NCBI GenBank assembly: GCA_003339415.1
Contig: PDHQ01000061.1
Span: forward strand, 108,666-172,665
Direction: 5' to 3'
DNA length: 64,000 bases
Origin: Ophiocordyceps camponoti-saundersi (nom. inval.)
Lineage: Eukaryota > Ascomycota > Sordariomycetes > Hypocreales > Ophiocordycipitaceae
The position numbers and the translations under genes were made by a program. This document shows positions 31,355 through 42,311 of the stretch, one piece after another. Numbering within the stretch: the stretch's first letter is position 1; each line of letters begins with the position of its first letter. The notes beneath the pieces are model-generated. The model had not been told where the DNA came from. It did not search any database and was given only the letters and a program-made list of their open reading frames with translations.

Positions 31355-33139
31355 ATGACCTCTCCGAAAATCCCTGGAGAAGGAGTCCTTCAGCTTGGGG
31401 GAGGCGCCGAAGACGATGTCGGGACAAGACATCTCCGGCTCGGGCCCGGAGACGACGCCCGGATACGACGACGATCCGACGATGCTGCCGCCGCCGCCGC
31501 CGACGACGAATGCTCCTTGTCTCCCTCAACCAGCAGTAATTCTCGCCTCCGTAGGGCGCAGCGCGACGCTGATGACCTGGCCGCTCTTGGCCATGCCCAG
31601 GTCCTCTCCCGCAAGTTCAGCCTCTGGAGCATGCTGGCCTTGGCCATGTGCGTGCTCGGCACCTGGTCTACCCTCGCTCAGGGCTTGAGCACCGGCCTCG
31701 CTTACGGCGGTCCCATCACCATTCTCTGGGGGTTAGTGCTCGTCTCCCTGTGTAACGCCTGCGTCGTCGTCTCGCTCGGCGAGCTCTGCAGCAGCATGCC
31801 CACCGCTCTCGGCCAGGCAGATTGGATATCGCGACTCGCTGGTCCCTCCGACGGCGCCCGCTTCGCGTCCTATCTCTGCGCCTGGCTCAACACTTTTGGC
31901 TGGTGGACCCTGAGCGCGTCCACGGTTGCCTTCATGGCCGATTTTACCCTGTCGATGCGCCTCATGTTGATCGCCGACGACGCCACCGCTGCGGCTTCCC
32001 GCGAAGCCACGCATGGCTGGCAGCGGCTGCTCGTCTATCTGGCCGTCACCCTTTTGTTCACCTTGGTCAATCTCGTGACCTGTCGCCGCGACTCGCTATT
32101 GCCGGCCTTAAACAACTGGGTTGGCGTCAGCTTCGTCGGCCTCTTCGTCGCCTTCATCGTCGCCCTGCCCGTTGCCGTTGTGGCCAGATCTGACCGTCAC
32201 TTCCAGCCGGCCTCATTTGTCTTCACTGGCTGGATCAACAATACGGGTTGGCCCGACGGCGTCATCTGGTTCATGGGCCTCGTCCAGAGCGCTTACGGCC
32301 TGACTGCCTTCGATTCCGTCATCCACATGGCCGAGGAGATTCCCTCGCCTCGACGCAATGTCCCGCGCATTATGTGGCTGGCCGTCGCCTCGGGCGCCAT
32401 CTCCGGCTTCATTCTCCTGGTTGTCTGCCTCTTCTGCATCCAGGACGTCGACCGGGTGCTGTCGCCGCCGACAGGCTTTCCCTTTACCGAGATCACCAAG
32501 TCGACACTAGGTCGCGATGCCGCCGTCGCCCTCATCGGCCTCTTCGTCGTCGTCGGCTACGGTCAGGGTGTCAGCGTCCTGACATCGTCATCTCGCCTGA
32601 CCTGGAGCTTCGCCCGCGACAAAGGCCTTCCCCTGGGAAGCTACTGGGCCAAAGTCGATGACTACTGGCGCGTGCCCGCCCGCGCCCTGTGGCTACAGGC
32701 CGGGCTCATCGGGCTCGTCGGCCTCCTTTACCTCTTCGCCAACACGGTGCTGCAGGCCATCCTCAGCGTCAGCACCATTGCCCTGACCCTATCTTACGTC
32801 ATGCCCATCGCCGCCCTGATGCTCGTCGGCCGTCAAAACATCCCGCCCGGCGAGTTCCGCTTGGGTCGGTGGGGTCCGGCAGCCAACGGCATCTCGATTG
32901 TCTACTGCGCCATCACTACCGTTTTCTTCTTCTTCCCGGGCACGCCGAAGCCAGCGCCGGGCGATATGAACTACGCCATCGCCGTATTTGGCATCATGCT
33001 GGTTCTCGCCCTCGCCTTCTGGGTATTCGAAGGACGCCGGACCTACATGAGGGGCGGGGAAGTGGTTCTTTACGCCCACAAACCAGCGACCGAGGGTGGC
33101 AAGGACATCACGAAGCATCCCATCATGACTGCAACGTGA
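31355..33139 (+). CDS. Amino acid/GABA/choline-type permease (APC superfamily)
   Basis: The 594-aa intronless protein has about twelve transmembrane helices starting near residue 90. The block LGTWSTLAQGLSTGLAYGGP, then SLGELCSSMPTALGQADW, is the hallmark of the fungal GABA (UGA4) and choline (HNM1) permease group. Later blocks agree: MAEEIPSPRRNVPRIM, TGFPFTEI, LTSSSRLTWSFARDKGLP and GEFRLGRWG. The first 85 residues are hydrophilic, with a run of Ala and Asp, and are cytosolic. It should import a small amine or amino acid across the plasma membrane; the exact substrate cannot be read from sequence. It is convergent with the aldehyde dehydrogenase gene. Confidence 0.9.
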   Translation: MTSPKIPGEGVLQLGGGAEDDVGTRHLRLGPGDDARIRRRSDDAAAAAADDECSLSPSTSSNSRLRRAQRDADDLAALGHAQVLSRKFSLWSMLALAMCVLGTWSTLAQGLSTGLAYGGPITILWGLVLVSLCNACVVVSLGELCSSMPTALGQADWISRLAGPSDGARFASYLCAWLNTFGWWTLSASTVAFMADFTLSMRLMLIADDATAAASREATHGWQRLLVYLAVTLLFTLVNLVTCRRDSLLPALNNWVGVSFVGLFVAFIVALPVAVVARSDRHFQPASFVFTGWINNTGWPDGVIWFMGLVQSAYGLTAFDSVIHMAEEIPSPRRNVPRIMWLAVASGAISGFILLVVCLFCIQDVDRVLSPPTGFPFTEITKSTLGRDAAVALIGLFVVVGYGQGVSVLTSSSRLTWSFARDKGLPLGSYWAKVDDYWRVPARALWLQAGLIGLVGLLYLFANTVLQAILSVSTIALTLSYVMPIAALMLVGRQNIPPGEFRLGRWGPAANGISIVYCAITTVFFFFPGTPKPAPGDMNYAIAVFGIMLVLALAFWVFEGRRTYMRGGEVVLYAHKPATEGGKDITKHPIMTAT

Positions 33140-33382
33140 CATACTTCCTTTGATTCTTTCTTTCTGTACCCTTTTTCTTTGTTTTTCTCCGCTTCGTCAC
33201 GTCACGAGGCCAATGACTAGAGGAAGCATCACCCGGAAGTGATGCGAGCTATAAGAAATTTCTTGACTGATATGCGTGGCTCGGGCCCGGCGGCCTGCAA
33301 AACATGATACCGGTTCCCGAACTCAAGGGACGAAGAAAATGTCACCGATCAGCTATCATGAACAGAAAAAGGAGCTATCTCG
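33140..33382. other. Short convergent 3' region
   Basis: This 243-bp region holds the 3' ends of the permease and the aldehyde dehydrogenase. It is T/C-rich at the left and has no gene. Confidence 0.45.
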
Positions 33383-34891
33383 CTACAAGCGCGAGCCTAA
33401 ATTGACATGCACCGCCTTCGTCTCCGTGTAAGCGGCCAGCGCAGCCTCACCCAGCTCCCTGCCAATACCGCTCTGCTTAAAGCCACCAAAGGGAACCTGC
33501 AGCTCTGAATCCTGCGACGAGTTGATCCAAACAGTACCAGCCTGCAGAGCGGCAGCCACGCGATGAGCGCGGTCGACGGCCGTGGTGAAGACGGCCGCCG
33601 CGAGGCCATATTCGGAGTCGTTTGCCAGACGCACGGCCTCCTCTTCGCTGCTGAAGGGTGTGATGGCGGCGACGGGACCAAAGACCTCGTCGCGGAAGAG
33701 ATCCATTTCCGGCTTCACGCCGCTGAAGACGGTCGGCTGAATGAAGAAGCCCTTGCCGTCGCCGGCGGGTGCTCCGCCGAGCTCGAGGCGCGCGCCCTGC
33801 TTCTTGGCGCCTTCTATGAAGCTGAGGACGCGATCGTACTGGTCGCGCGACACCTGAGGACCGTGCGTCGTCTCGGGATCGAATGGATCGCCGACAATGC
33901 GGGAATTGCGGACTTCGTCAAGGAAAGCGTCGACGAAGGGCTTGACGATGGAGGCATCAACCAAGAGGCGTGACGTGGCGGTGCAAACCTGTCCCATGTT
34001 GTCCATGATGCCCGAGCAGGCCCAGCGCGCGGCCTGGACGAGGTCAGCGTCGGCAAAGACGAGCAGCGGCGACTTTCCGCCCGTCTCGAGGGTCAGATTC
34101 TTCAGCCCCGTGGCGGCGGCGCGCATGACGTGGCGGCCAGTGGCGGTCGAGCCGGTGAAGGCCACTTTGTCGACGCCCGGGTGAGAGGCGAGGGCGGCGC
34201 CGGCATCACGGCCCAGACCGTTGACGACGTTTACCACGCCTGGGGGGAAGCCGGCGTGGCGGATCAGGTCGGCTAGCAGCAGGGCCGATAGCGGCGTCTG
34301 CTCCGCCGGCTTGAGCACCACGGTGTTGCCGGCGGCCAGGGCAGGGCCAAGTTTCCAGGCGGCCATGGCGAGGGGGAAGTTCCAGGGGATGATCTGGGCG
34401 CAAACGCCGACGGGCTGCCGCAGGGTGTAGGCCAGCTTGGCGCCGCCGCTCGTTGTGGGAATCGTCAGGCCCTGCAGCTTGTCGGCCCAGCCGGCGTAGT
34501 AGCGAAGGCAGCCGGTGACCTCGGCGAGATCCTCGTCGCGCGCCACCGCGAACGGCTTCCCGTTATCCCAAGCCTCGAGCGTCGCCAGCTTCTCGCTCTG
34601 CTCCTCGACGAGATCGGCCAGCCGCAGCATTAGCCTGCCTCGCTGGCTGCCGGGCATATCGTGCCATTGAGGAGAGTTGAAGGCCGCTCGGGCGGCGGCC
34701 ACGGCGCGGTCGATGTCAGCTTCGGAGGCGGCGACCACTTCGCAAATGGCGCTTCCGGAGCTGGGGTTGATGCTGGTGATTTTCCGGCCCGAGCTCGAGT
34801 CGACGAATTCGTTGTCAATGAAGAGGCCCGTAGGAAGAGAGATTTCGATGCCGTTGGGGGCGGTGAGCTTGACTTCCGCGGGATGAGGCAT
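33383..34891 (-). CDS. NAD(P)-dependent aldehyde dehydrogenase
   Basis: The 502-aa intronless protein is full length for the ALDH family and oxidises an aldehyde to the acid. Visible residues are the oxyanion-hole Asn171 in IIPWNFPLAMA, the cofactor Lys194 in VLKPAEQTP, FTGST at 245-249, general base Glu269 in LETGGKSP and nucleophile Cys303 in MGQVCTATSR. The C-terminal blocks EVFGPV and PFGGFKQSGIGRELGE match the ALDH1/ALDH2-like cytosolic group. There is no targeting peptide, so a cytosolic location is likely. It may act on amine-derived aldehydes given the neighbouring permease, but general acetaldehyde metabolism is equally possible. Confidence 0.94.
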   Translation of the reverse strand: MPHPAEVKLTAPNGIEISLPTGLFIDNEFVDSSSGRKITSINPSSGSAICEVVAASEADIDRAVAAARAAFNSPQWHDMPGSQRGRLMLRLADLVEEQSEKLATLEAWDNGKPFAVARDEDLAEVTGCLRYYAGWADKLQGLTIPTTSGGAKLAYTLRQPVGVCAQIIPWNFPLAMAAWKLGPALAAGNTVVLKPAEQTPLSALLLADLIRHAGFPPGVVNVVNGLGRDAGAALASHPGVDKVAFTGSTATGRHVMRAAATGLKNLTLETGGKSPLLVFADADLVQAARWACSGIMDNMGQVCTATSRLLVDASIVKPFVDAFLDEVRNSRIVGDPFDPETTHGPQVSRDQYDRVLSFIEGAKKQGARLELGGAPAGDGKGFFIQPTVFSGVKPEMDLFRDEVFGPVAAITPFSSEEEAVRLANDSEYGLAAAVFTTAVDRAHRVAAALQAGTVWINSSQDSELQVPFGGFKQSGIGRELGEAALAAYTETKAVHVNLGSRL

Positions 34892-34980
34892 CTTGTTTTG
34901 TTATGGTTTGTAGACGTTTTTTTCTTTGATGACACAGATGGGAGATGGAGGCTTCGTTTTCGTGTAGATGCGCGCGAAAG

Positions 34981-35022
34981 AGAGACAGAGACAGAGACAG
35001 AGACAGGGACAGGGACAGGGAG
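34981..35022. repeat. Hexanucleotide (GAGACA/GGGACA)n repeat
   Basis: About seven tandem hexamer units drift from GAGACA to GGGACA. They lie 90-130 bp upstream of the aldehyde dehydrogenase start codon, in its leader or core promoter. Confidence 0.8.
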
Positions 35023-35365
35023 AAGTGAAAAGCAGAAGCGAGTCAGGGTATCGAAGGGCAATGGAGGGGGGGCGGGACGGGGTACCGGGGGCCGGGGGCC
35101 GAGCCAGCTGAGATGTTATAGCGACCATGGAACTGACATACATACATACACACATACAAGGAAGGTCTATACCGTCATACCTACCTACCTAGTAGTCACG
35201 GAATGCCCAGAAAGGGAAGAAGTATTAGAAGACAGAAAGAGACCGGGGAAAGCAGCAGACTAATCAAGCCGAGCGTGAAACAGCGGGCTGTAGCGCATGG
35301 CGTCGTCATTCATGTGCTCTTTCTGTCTTGCCTGCAGAAAGGACCCGGTGAAGAAGGCCAGCTCG

Positions 35366-35389
35366 CCCTTCCGAGCTTCCTCGGAAGGG
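35366..35389. repeat. 10-bp perfect hairpin with 4-nt loop
   Basis: The arms CCCTTCCGAG (35366-35375) and CTCGGAAGGG (35380-35389) flank a CTTC loop. The hairpin lies about 290 bp beyond the 3' end of the alpha/beta hydrolase gene and upstream of the aldehyde dehydrogenase. Its role is unknown. Confidence 0.6.
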
Positions 35390-35683
35390 GAGATAGGGGG
35401 GAAAGGACCTGGTCCGCGGCTTTCGGCGCGGCCGGTTCCCGGGTGGCCCCCACGCCGGTGAAACGACGGTTGATATGAAGGGATTTGGCGTCAAAGAAGA
35501 TGGAATGAGAATGTAAGTATACTATAGTAGGGTATTTCAGTGGAATACGCGTAAGTATATGAATATGTCTTTGGTGACCGTCTTTGTGAGAATGGACACG
35601 TCATTCGTGTAACATGCTGATGTGGGACGATTAGTATGCTCTTATTTTATCATCTTCCCGCAGCGGATGCGGCTTGCCCCTCG

Positions 35684-36987
35684 TCATGGAACCCCGTCCG
35701 ACTGACGCGTCAGCCCGGTGGCAAAGCTAGCCACCGCCGCCTCAACCTCGGCCAGAGCGCCAGTCTCGGTCCAGAAGTGGCCGGCGCGCGCAACCTCGAG
35801 GGCGCGGAACTGCGAGCCCGGCGCGGCGGCCAGACGGGAGGCCCACGAGCGTACCTTGGCGGCGGGAACCAGCGCGTCGCGGCCGGCGTAGATGGCGAGG
35901 GAAGGATTCGTTGTCAGATGGCCTGTTGACGACGACGACGACGACGACGATAGCGTCGCGAGCCGCGATGCTATGCCCTGTAGGGGTGATACGAGGAGGT
36001 ATGCTGCCCGGGGCCGTCGTGATGGAGATGTTGGCGTCATCGGAGGGGGAGCGCTCTTGGCCCGCGTCATTTCACCTTCGTCATCGCCGTCGTCTTCATC
36101 AACGGTAGCGCGCAGCATCCATCGTCGCCGTCCGCGCTCATTTTGGCAGCGCCGTGGCCGCGTCCGGGCGAAAAGGTCATAGACGCCCCTCGGCAGCCGG
36201 CGATGACAATGATGGTGCTCGGAGAAGAAGCTCGCACCGTCGCAGCTCTTCCGCCTTCGTTGGTCGTCGCCTCCGATGCGCTTGACGCACACCGAACTGC
36301 GCGACATCGTCATGCCGGCTTGCAGGGCTAGTTGCTCGGCCCGGAGACGGATCTCGGCAGCGTTGGAACCCCGCAGCGGCGCGACTAGGGGTTCGAGGAG
36401 GGAGTCGAGGGGGGCTAGCTGCGTCGTCACCATTGCGCCATACGAGTAGCCACTCATAAGAAAGATGGCTTCTTGTGGAGGGTCTTGGATACGGGCGGCG
36501 TAATGGGCAAGGAAGGCGACGAAGCTTGCGTAGTCGTCGCGCTCAGGCCGGGCCGTCCATGATGTTTTGCCGGCTGAGTGTGCTGCGCCTCTGGTTGAAG
36601 AGATTTCTTTCTTTAGATTTTTCTTCTTCACTCAGTCGAGGATGAATGAAGAGTCCCACAGAGGAGACATGTATGTAGTAGCTATTGATGGACGCACCGG
36701 AAGTTGAAAGTGCCGACGAGGAAGCCGGCATCCAATAGCTGGACGACAATGGCCTCGACGATGGCATCATCGTAGCAACCGCCCATAGGTGCATACGGAT
36801 GGGCAACGACGGCCGCGTCGCCGCGCCATGGAGAGCCGCGGGTGTCGGACGAGGATGCCGAACCGTCTTGCAGGGAGACTGGATGGTAGAGACGACAGTC
36901 GAGCGGCGTGCCGTCATGAAGGCTTGGGATCGTCAGGGATAGGGTAGGTGTCGGGCGGCGCCCACCATGATAAGAGGAGACGCTCAT
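35684..36987 (-). CDS. Alpha/beta-hydrolase-fold protein
   Basis: The predicted protein is 398 aa from exons 36987-36698 and 36590-35684; splicing in phase 2 gives GTFNFRGAAHSAGKTSW. The strand-and-turn block FLVGTFNFRGAAHSAGKTSW followed by PERDDYASFVAFL is typical of a conserved fungal hydrolase-like family. The nucleophile elbow is GYSYG at 144-148 (Ser146); likely acid Asp335 (YAGRDALVP) and His368 (AGHFW). An insertion between about residues 180 and 285 is basic and then acidic low complexity and splits the fold. Catalytic competence is plausible but the substrate is unknown. The start codon lies only about 145 bp from the AT-rich block. Confidence 0.78.
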
Positions 36988-37139
36988 GGAGCGGCGGCGC
37001 AGCGCAGTTGTTAGCGAAGTGGGTGTTAGATGTGGGACAAGTAGAATGGAAGGGATGTCGATGTCGATGTCCGACGTCGTGTGAGGTTAGATGGGCGGCA
37101 GCGGGTAATCTAGTGGTAAGGGTGGGCTAGAGGTTACTA

Positions 37140-40100
37140 CCTAATATCTATCAGAGTCTTAGAGAGATTCTGCCGGAATCGGAAAGTTACGTAGAATAAA
37201 AAGTAAGCGGAGTAATTAATTTATATATATAAAAGTAAGAAAATAAATATATATATATATAAACTAAAAAGCTTAACTTTTAACTTTTAAGCTTAGAGGT
37301 TTTCTTTAAATATATAAAAATAGTAAATTTTAAAAAAAAAGCTTTTAATAATAAAAAAACTATTTTTTAAATTAATAATATATTAAATAAAATTATTTTA
37401 TTATTATTAAAAAATTTAAAAAATTATATTTAAATAATAAATCTTTTTTTTAAAATTTATAATTATTTATAATTATATAAAATAAAATATTTTTTTTAAT
37501 ATATTTTTATAAATTTTCTAATATAAATATTAAAAAATTTATAAAAAAAATTTTTTATAAATAAAGCTATTATAAATTTTTTATTATAAAATTAATTATT
37601 ATTATTATTATTATTAATTTTATTATTATTTTTATTAATAAAATTAAAAAAAAAATATTTTTTTTAAATTTTTAAAGCTTAGATATTTTAAATATTTTTT
37701 AAATATAAATTTAATTTTTTTATTTTTTTAAAGTTTTTTTTTTAAATTTATTAATTTTTTATTTTTAAATCTTAGCTTTTAAAAAAAATATTTTTATTTA
37801 TTATATTTTTACTAATTTATATTATTTATTTAATTTTTATAAATATTATTATTTTTAATATTAATATATTTATTAAATAAATTTTTATTATAATAAAAAA
37901 AAATATTATTATTAATATTAATAATTATTTTAATTTTATTTTATTAATAAATATATTTATTAAAAATATTATTAGCTTATATATTTTAAAAAAAGCTATA
38001 GCTAAGTAAAAAATAAAAAATATAAAAAAGCTAATAAATAATATTAATATTTTTATATTTATATTATTTAATTTAACTTTTTTTTTTAAAATTTTTAATA
38101 TTATTTTTATATTTATATATAATTATAATATTATATTAATATATTTTATTTTATAATTTATATTTTTATATTTAATATTAATAATTTTATTATAAAAATC
38201 TTAATAATTTATTATAATTTTAAATATTATATATAATTAGCTATATATTTTATATTTTTAAAAATATATTATTTATTATTTTTAAGCTAATTTAATATAT
38301 ATAATTTTATATATTATTTATAAAAATAAATTATATAAATATAAATTAGCTTTATTTATTTTAATTAATATTATAATTTAATAAAATAAAATATAATAAA
38401 ATAAAAATAAAAAAAATATAAATAAATTTTAAATTTTTTTTAAATTTATAATAATTAATATAAAATATTTATATTATTTAATTTATATAAAATTTTTATA
38501 AATATAAATTATATTTTTTATATATTTTTTCTTAAATTATATTAATTTTTTTAATAAAAATATTAATAATATTATTTTTTTAATAATATTTTAAAAAAAA
38601 GCTATATTTTAAATAATAAAAAAAAATAATAATAATATAATAATAATAAAAAATAAATTTAATAATAAAATTATAAAATTTAATATTAATAATAATAATA
38701 ATAATATTAATTTAAATATAATTTTTAATAAAAATTTTTAAGCTATAATTAAATATTTTATATATTTTTAATTTTATTTATTAAATTTTAAAATTTATAT
38801 TAAAATAAAGTTTATTATTATTAAAATAAAGTTTATTATTATTAAAATAAAATTTATTATTATTAAAATAAAGTTTATTATAATAGCTATAATTAAAGCT
38901 AAGGAAATAGTAAATAAATTAATAAAAAAATAATAATTATATTAAAAAAAAATCTCGCTTTAGTAATATTATAATTATTAATTTTATTTAAAAATATATA
39001 AAAATATTTTCTTTTTATAAAAATAAATTTAGCTTTTAAAAAATTAAAAAAAATTAATATAATATTTATTTTTATATATATATTTTTTTTATAAATATAT
39101 TTATAATTTATTTATATATATCTTAATTAATAATATTTTTAAGTTTTTTTATATTTAATTTTAAATATATTATTTAATTAGTTTTTATTTTTTAAGATTT
39201 TATTTTTTATTTATATTTAAAAAAATCATTTTTATAAAAAAAATAAATTTTATATTTATTATTATAAATCTTATTTTATTATTTATAAAAGTTTTTTATT
39301 TTATTTATTAAAATATTTATATATATTTTTAAAATTAAGCTTTAAAATAAAAAATTTAAATAAAATATTTTAAAAAAGCTTTATTAATTTATTTATAATA
39401 ATTATATTTATTAAAATATATTTTATTTTAATTATTTTTATTAAAATTTTTTATTTAATCTAATAATTATAAATATTTATATATTTTTATTTAATATAAA
39501 ATTTAATTAATCTTTTTATTATAATATTAATTATTTATATATTATTATATTAAATTATTATAAATAAGTTATTTAACTTAATAATTAATTTTTTAAATAG
39601 TTAACTTATAAAAAAAGATTTTTTTATTACTTATAAAAAAGCTAATAATTTAGCTTTTATTATTAAAATTATAATAGTTTTTTATTTATTAATATTTTAA
39701 ATAATTATATTATTAAATAATTTTATTATATATATTTAAAAACTTTTATAATTTTTATTATTTATAAAAAAATATTATTAGTTATTTTAAAAATATTAAT
39801 ATTTTTTAAAAAAAAAAGCTTAAATTTTTTATTATTTTAAAATAATATAATATTTTATTAATTATTTAATAATAATTTATATTTAAATTATAATTATAAT
39901 TAATAAAATATATTATTATAAATATAATATTTAATTTTATTATTATTATAATAAATATAATAAAGCTTATTTTCTTTTAATATTTATTTATTATTTAAAA
40001 TATTATTTTTTAAAAATTTAGCTTAAAAAATATAATAGTTTTTAAAATAGCTAGATTTTTTATTAAATTTTATTATAAATAATTTAAAATTTAATAAATT

Positions 40101-40430
40101 ATTAAATTAAATATTTATTAATTAAAATATAATATTATTAAAATTTTATTTATAATTATTATAATTTATTTATATAATTTTTAAAATATTTAAAAATTAT
40201 ATTATTAATATAAAAAAATATTATAATATTTTTTTTATTATATAATAAAGTTTACTTAAAAATATTTTAAATTTTATTTTTTTTAATATTATTATAAAAT
40301 ATTATTATTAAAAAAAGATTTTTATAAGCTATATAATATATATTTTAATTTAAAAATAATTTCTTATTTTATATATTTTTATAATATTTATATAAAAATA
40401 TTTTTATTTAATAATATATTAATAAATATA
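37140..40430. other. Extremely AT-rich, RIP-degraded layer
   Basis: After a short transition (37130-37330) this stretch is almost only A and T. The few C/G pairs sit mainly in AGCT (or AAGCTT/TAGCTA), with occasional TCTT/AAGT. No coding frame, LTR or domain can be read. I interpret it as the oldest, repeatedly mutated repeat DNA of the block. The same composition resumes at 62167 beyond element A, which shows that A inserted into it. Confidence 0.85.
38801..38885. repeat. 21-bp tandem repeat, four copies
   Basis: Four adjacent units of the form AAAATAAAGTTTATTATTATT lie within the AT-rich layer. One unit has A in place of G (AAAATAAAATTT), a transition. This is the only ordered tandem array I found in the layer. 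Confidence 0.7.
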
Positions 40431-40435
40431 TTAAT

Positions 40436-40760
40436 TATTATAGCTATAAAATACGTTAACTAAATAATAGTATTAGTACTATAAATAAAAATTCTAAGCT
40501 AAGGAGAAAGGAAAGAAAAGAGGGAAAACTCTTATAAGTAAGATTCTAGTAAAATATATAAAGGTATATGCTAATAGAGATAGGAGAGGGTATAGGGAAA
40601 TCCTAGTAAAAGGTTAACTTTATTTCCGGGTAATTTCCTACTAAGGTTTTTCTAAAAATTTTACGATAAGGTTTCTAAAGTTACGTAACTATAGTTAGAA
40701 ATCCTTAGAAATTACCGTAAAATATTTAAAGGAAATCCTTATAATTACTAGCGCGTAATA
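40436..40760 (-). repeat. LTR of element A (3' LTR in element orientation)
   Basis: A 325-bp direct repeat of 61837-62161. Differences between the copies are C/T and G/A transitions, for example CCTTAGAAATTACCG here against CCTCGGAAATTACTA there. Confidence 0.92.
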
Positions 40761-42306
40761 TTACCCCTTAATAAAGGTTTTAATATACTTATTAAAATTA
40801 ATAATAGTAATTACGTAGCTAGGTACCTAGGAAAATAGCTATATTATCTTAGTTATTATCTTAATATTTATAATTTATAGTAGCGGCTTTAACTTAGTAT
40901 TAAAGATTAATAAGTAAATTAGCGGTATTTAGGAAATAATTATAGAATTTCTTAAAAGCTATAAGCGTATAACGGAAATTCCTAGCTAAGTATTATATCT
41001 TATCCGGATTATAACTATACTAGCGGACTTAATATTCTAACTAATAATGCTATCTAGTAACTTAAAATTAAAAGATTTACTTAACCTCTTATTTTAATAT
41101 ATTATTAATATTTTCCGGCTTAGCGGGAGATATCTCCTACCTTAATAGCGGATTTATAATAGCTTTCTAAAAGCGGTTAGTATAAAATAAGTTTATTATC
41201 TAATAGCTATCTAGTAAGTTAAGAATATAGCTATAGCTTTATTTTTTAATAACTATAAAAGGTCCTAATTATTATATATCTAAGTATATTATAAATATAG
41301 TTATAAAAAAGCCTTTACGGCTAAGAAATACCTTATTATTAATTATAAAATCTACTAGGTAATATTTCTTATTTACTTATATTTCCTATTTACGGTAAGC
41401 TTTTTTAGTAACGTTTTAAGCTTACTATTATATTTCCTACGCGCGGGCGATAAGTATATAAGCCGTAATAATTAGGCTTAGGGTAATTAAGGGACTTAGG
41501 GGACTAGCTATTAAGAGGGGGTTCCGTATATCTTTACTAAAAGTAATTATAAGTAGTATTATACTAATCGAAGCGTGCTACGAGGAGTTATACGCGAAAT
41601 CTAGCGTAGGAAGGAAAGTACTTTAATTATCCTAATATTTATTCGTATAGAATTATAGCTTTTAGTCTAAGTACTAATTAGTTACTTTTACGCTTCCTTA
41701 TATTTATAAGTATAAGGTATTATTATAATAATACTTAATATTAATTAACTAATTAATTTTACTAAGAAATTCTAAGATAAATAAGCTAGCGTTATCGGTA
41801 ATTTATATATCCGGTATATTAAAAAAATAATAAAAATATTAGAAATAGTATTTAGCGAGTATTTTTACTATATTATTCTTTTTACTTAGTAATATAGCGA
41901 TAATCTAGCTTAGCTTATAGATAAAAGTTTAAATATAGTTATACCTAAAGCGGTCTTCTAATATAGTTTTCCTATTATAAGCTATATACTCTTATACGAA
42001 AATTAAAATAGGTAAAAGGTATAGTAAGCTTAAAGTCTTATCCCGCGGGGTCTTATTCTTCTAATACTTATAATAATTACGGATATATCGATAGATATCT
42101 TACTTTATTTTAAGCTAGTAATAATCTTACTAGAGTATCTAAGTAATCTTATTCTAGCTACTATAAATAAAGATAGCTAGCTTATATATATTTTAAATTA
42201 AGGTAATACGAAGGAAAAGCTACTTCTAATTATCTTATTTAGGAATAACTAAGAGATTATTATAAAATCTAAGATCCTAGCTCGCGTTCTCCTCTTAGAT
42301 TAGTTA
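40761..42306 (-). pseudogene. Element A pol fragment (integrase end and 3' region)
   Basis: The minus-strand translation contains a degraded W-S-T-F-L-P-T-L-DFAYNSS-H-x-S block (around 41,560-41,630) typical of the C-terminal integrase part of gypsy elements. It is separated from the rest of pol by the insertion of element B. Confidence 0.65.
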
Positions 42307-42311
42307 TACTA

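Larger units (their letters stand above)
34892..35683. other. Intergenic region upstream of the aldehyde dehydrogenase gene
   Basis: It contains a (GAGACA)n minisatellite close to the start codon, a G/C-rich patch (35064-35105), ACATACATAC simple sequence and a strong 10-bp hairpin (listed separately). No gene is supported. Confidence 0.45.

Noticed and set aside
38801..38885. CRISPR-like array
   Set aside because: The four AT-rich units are directly adjacent with no spacers and lie in fungal RIP DNA; this is a simple tandem repeat.
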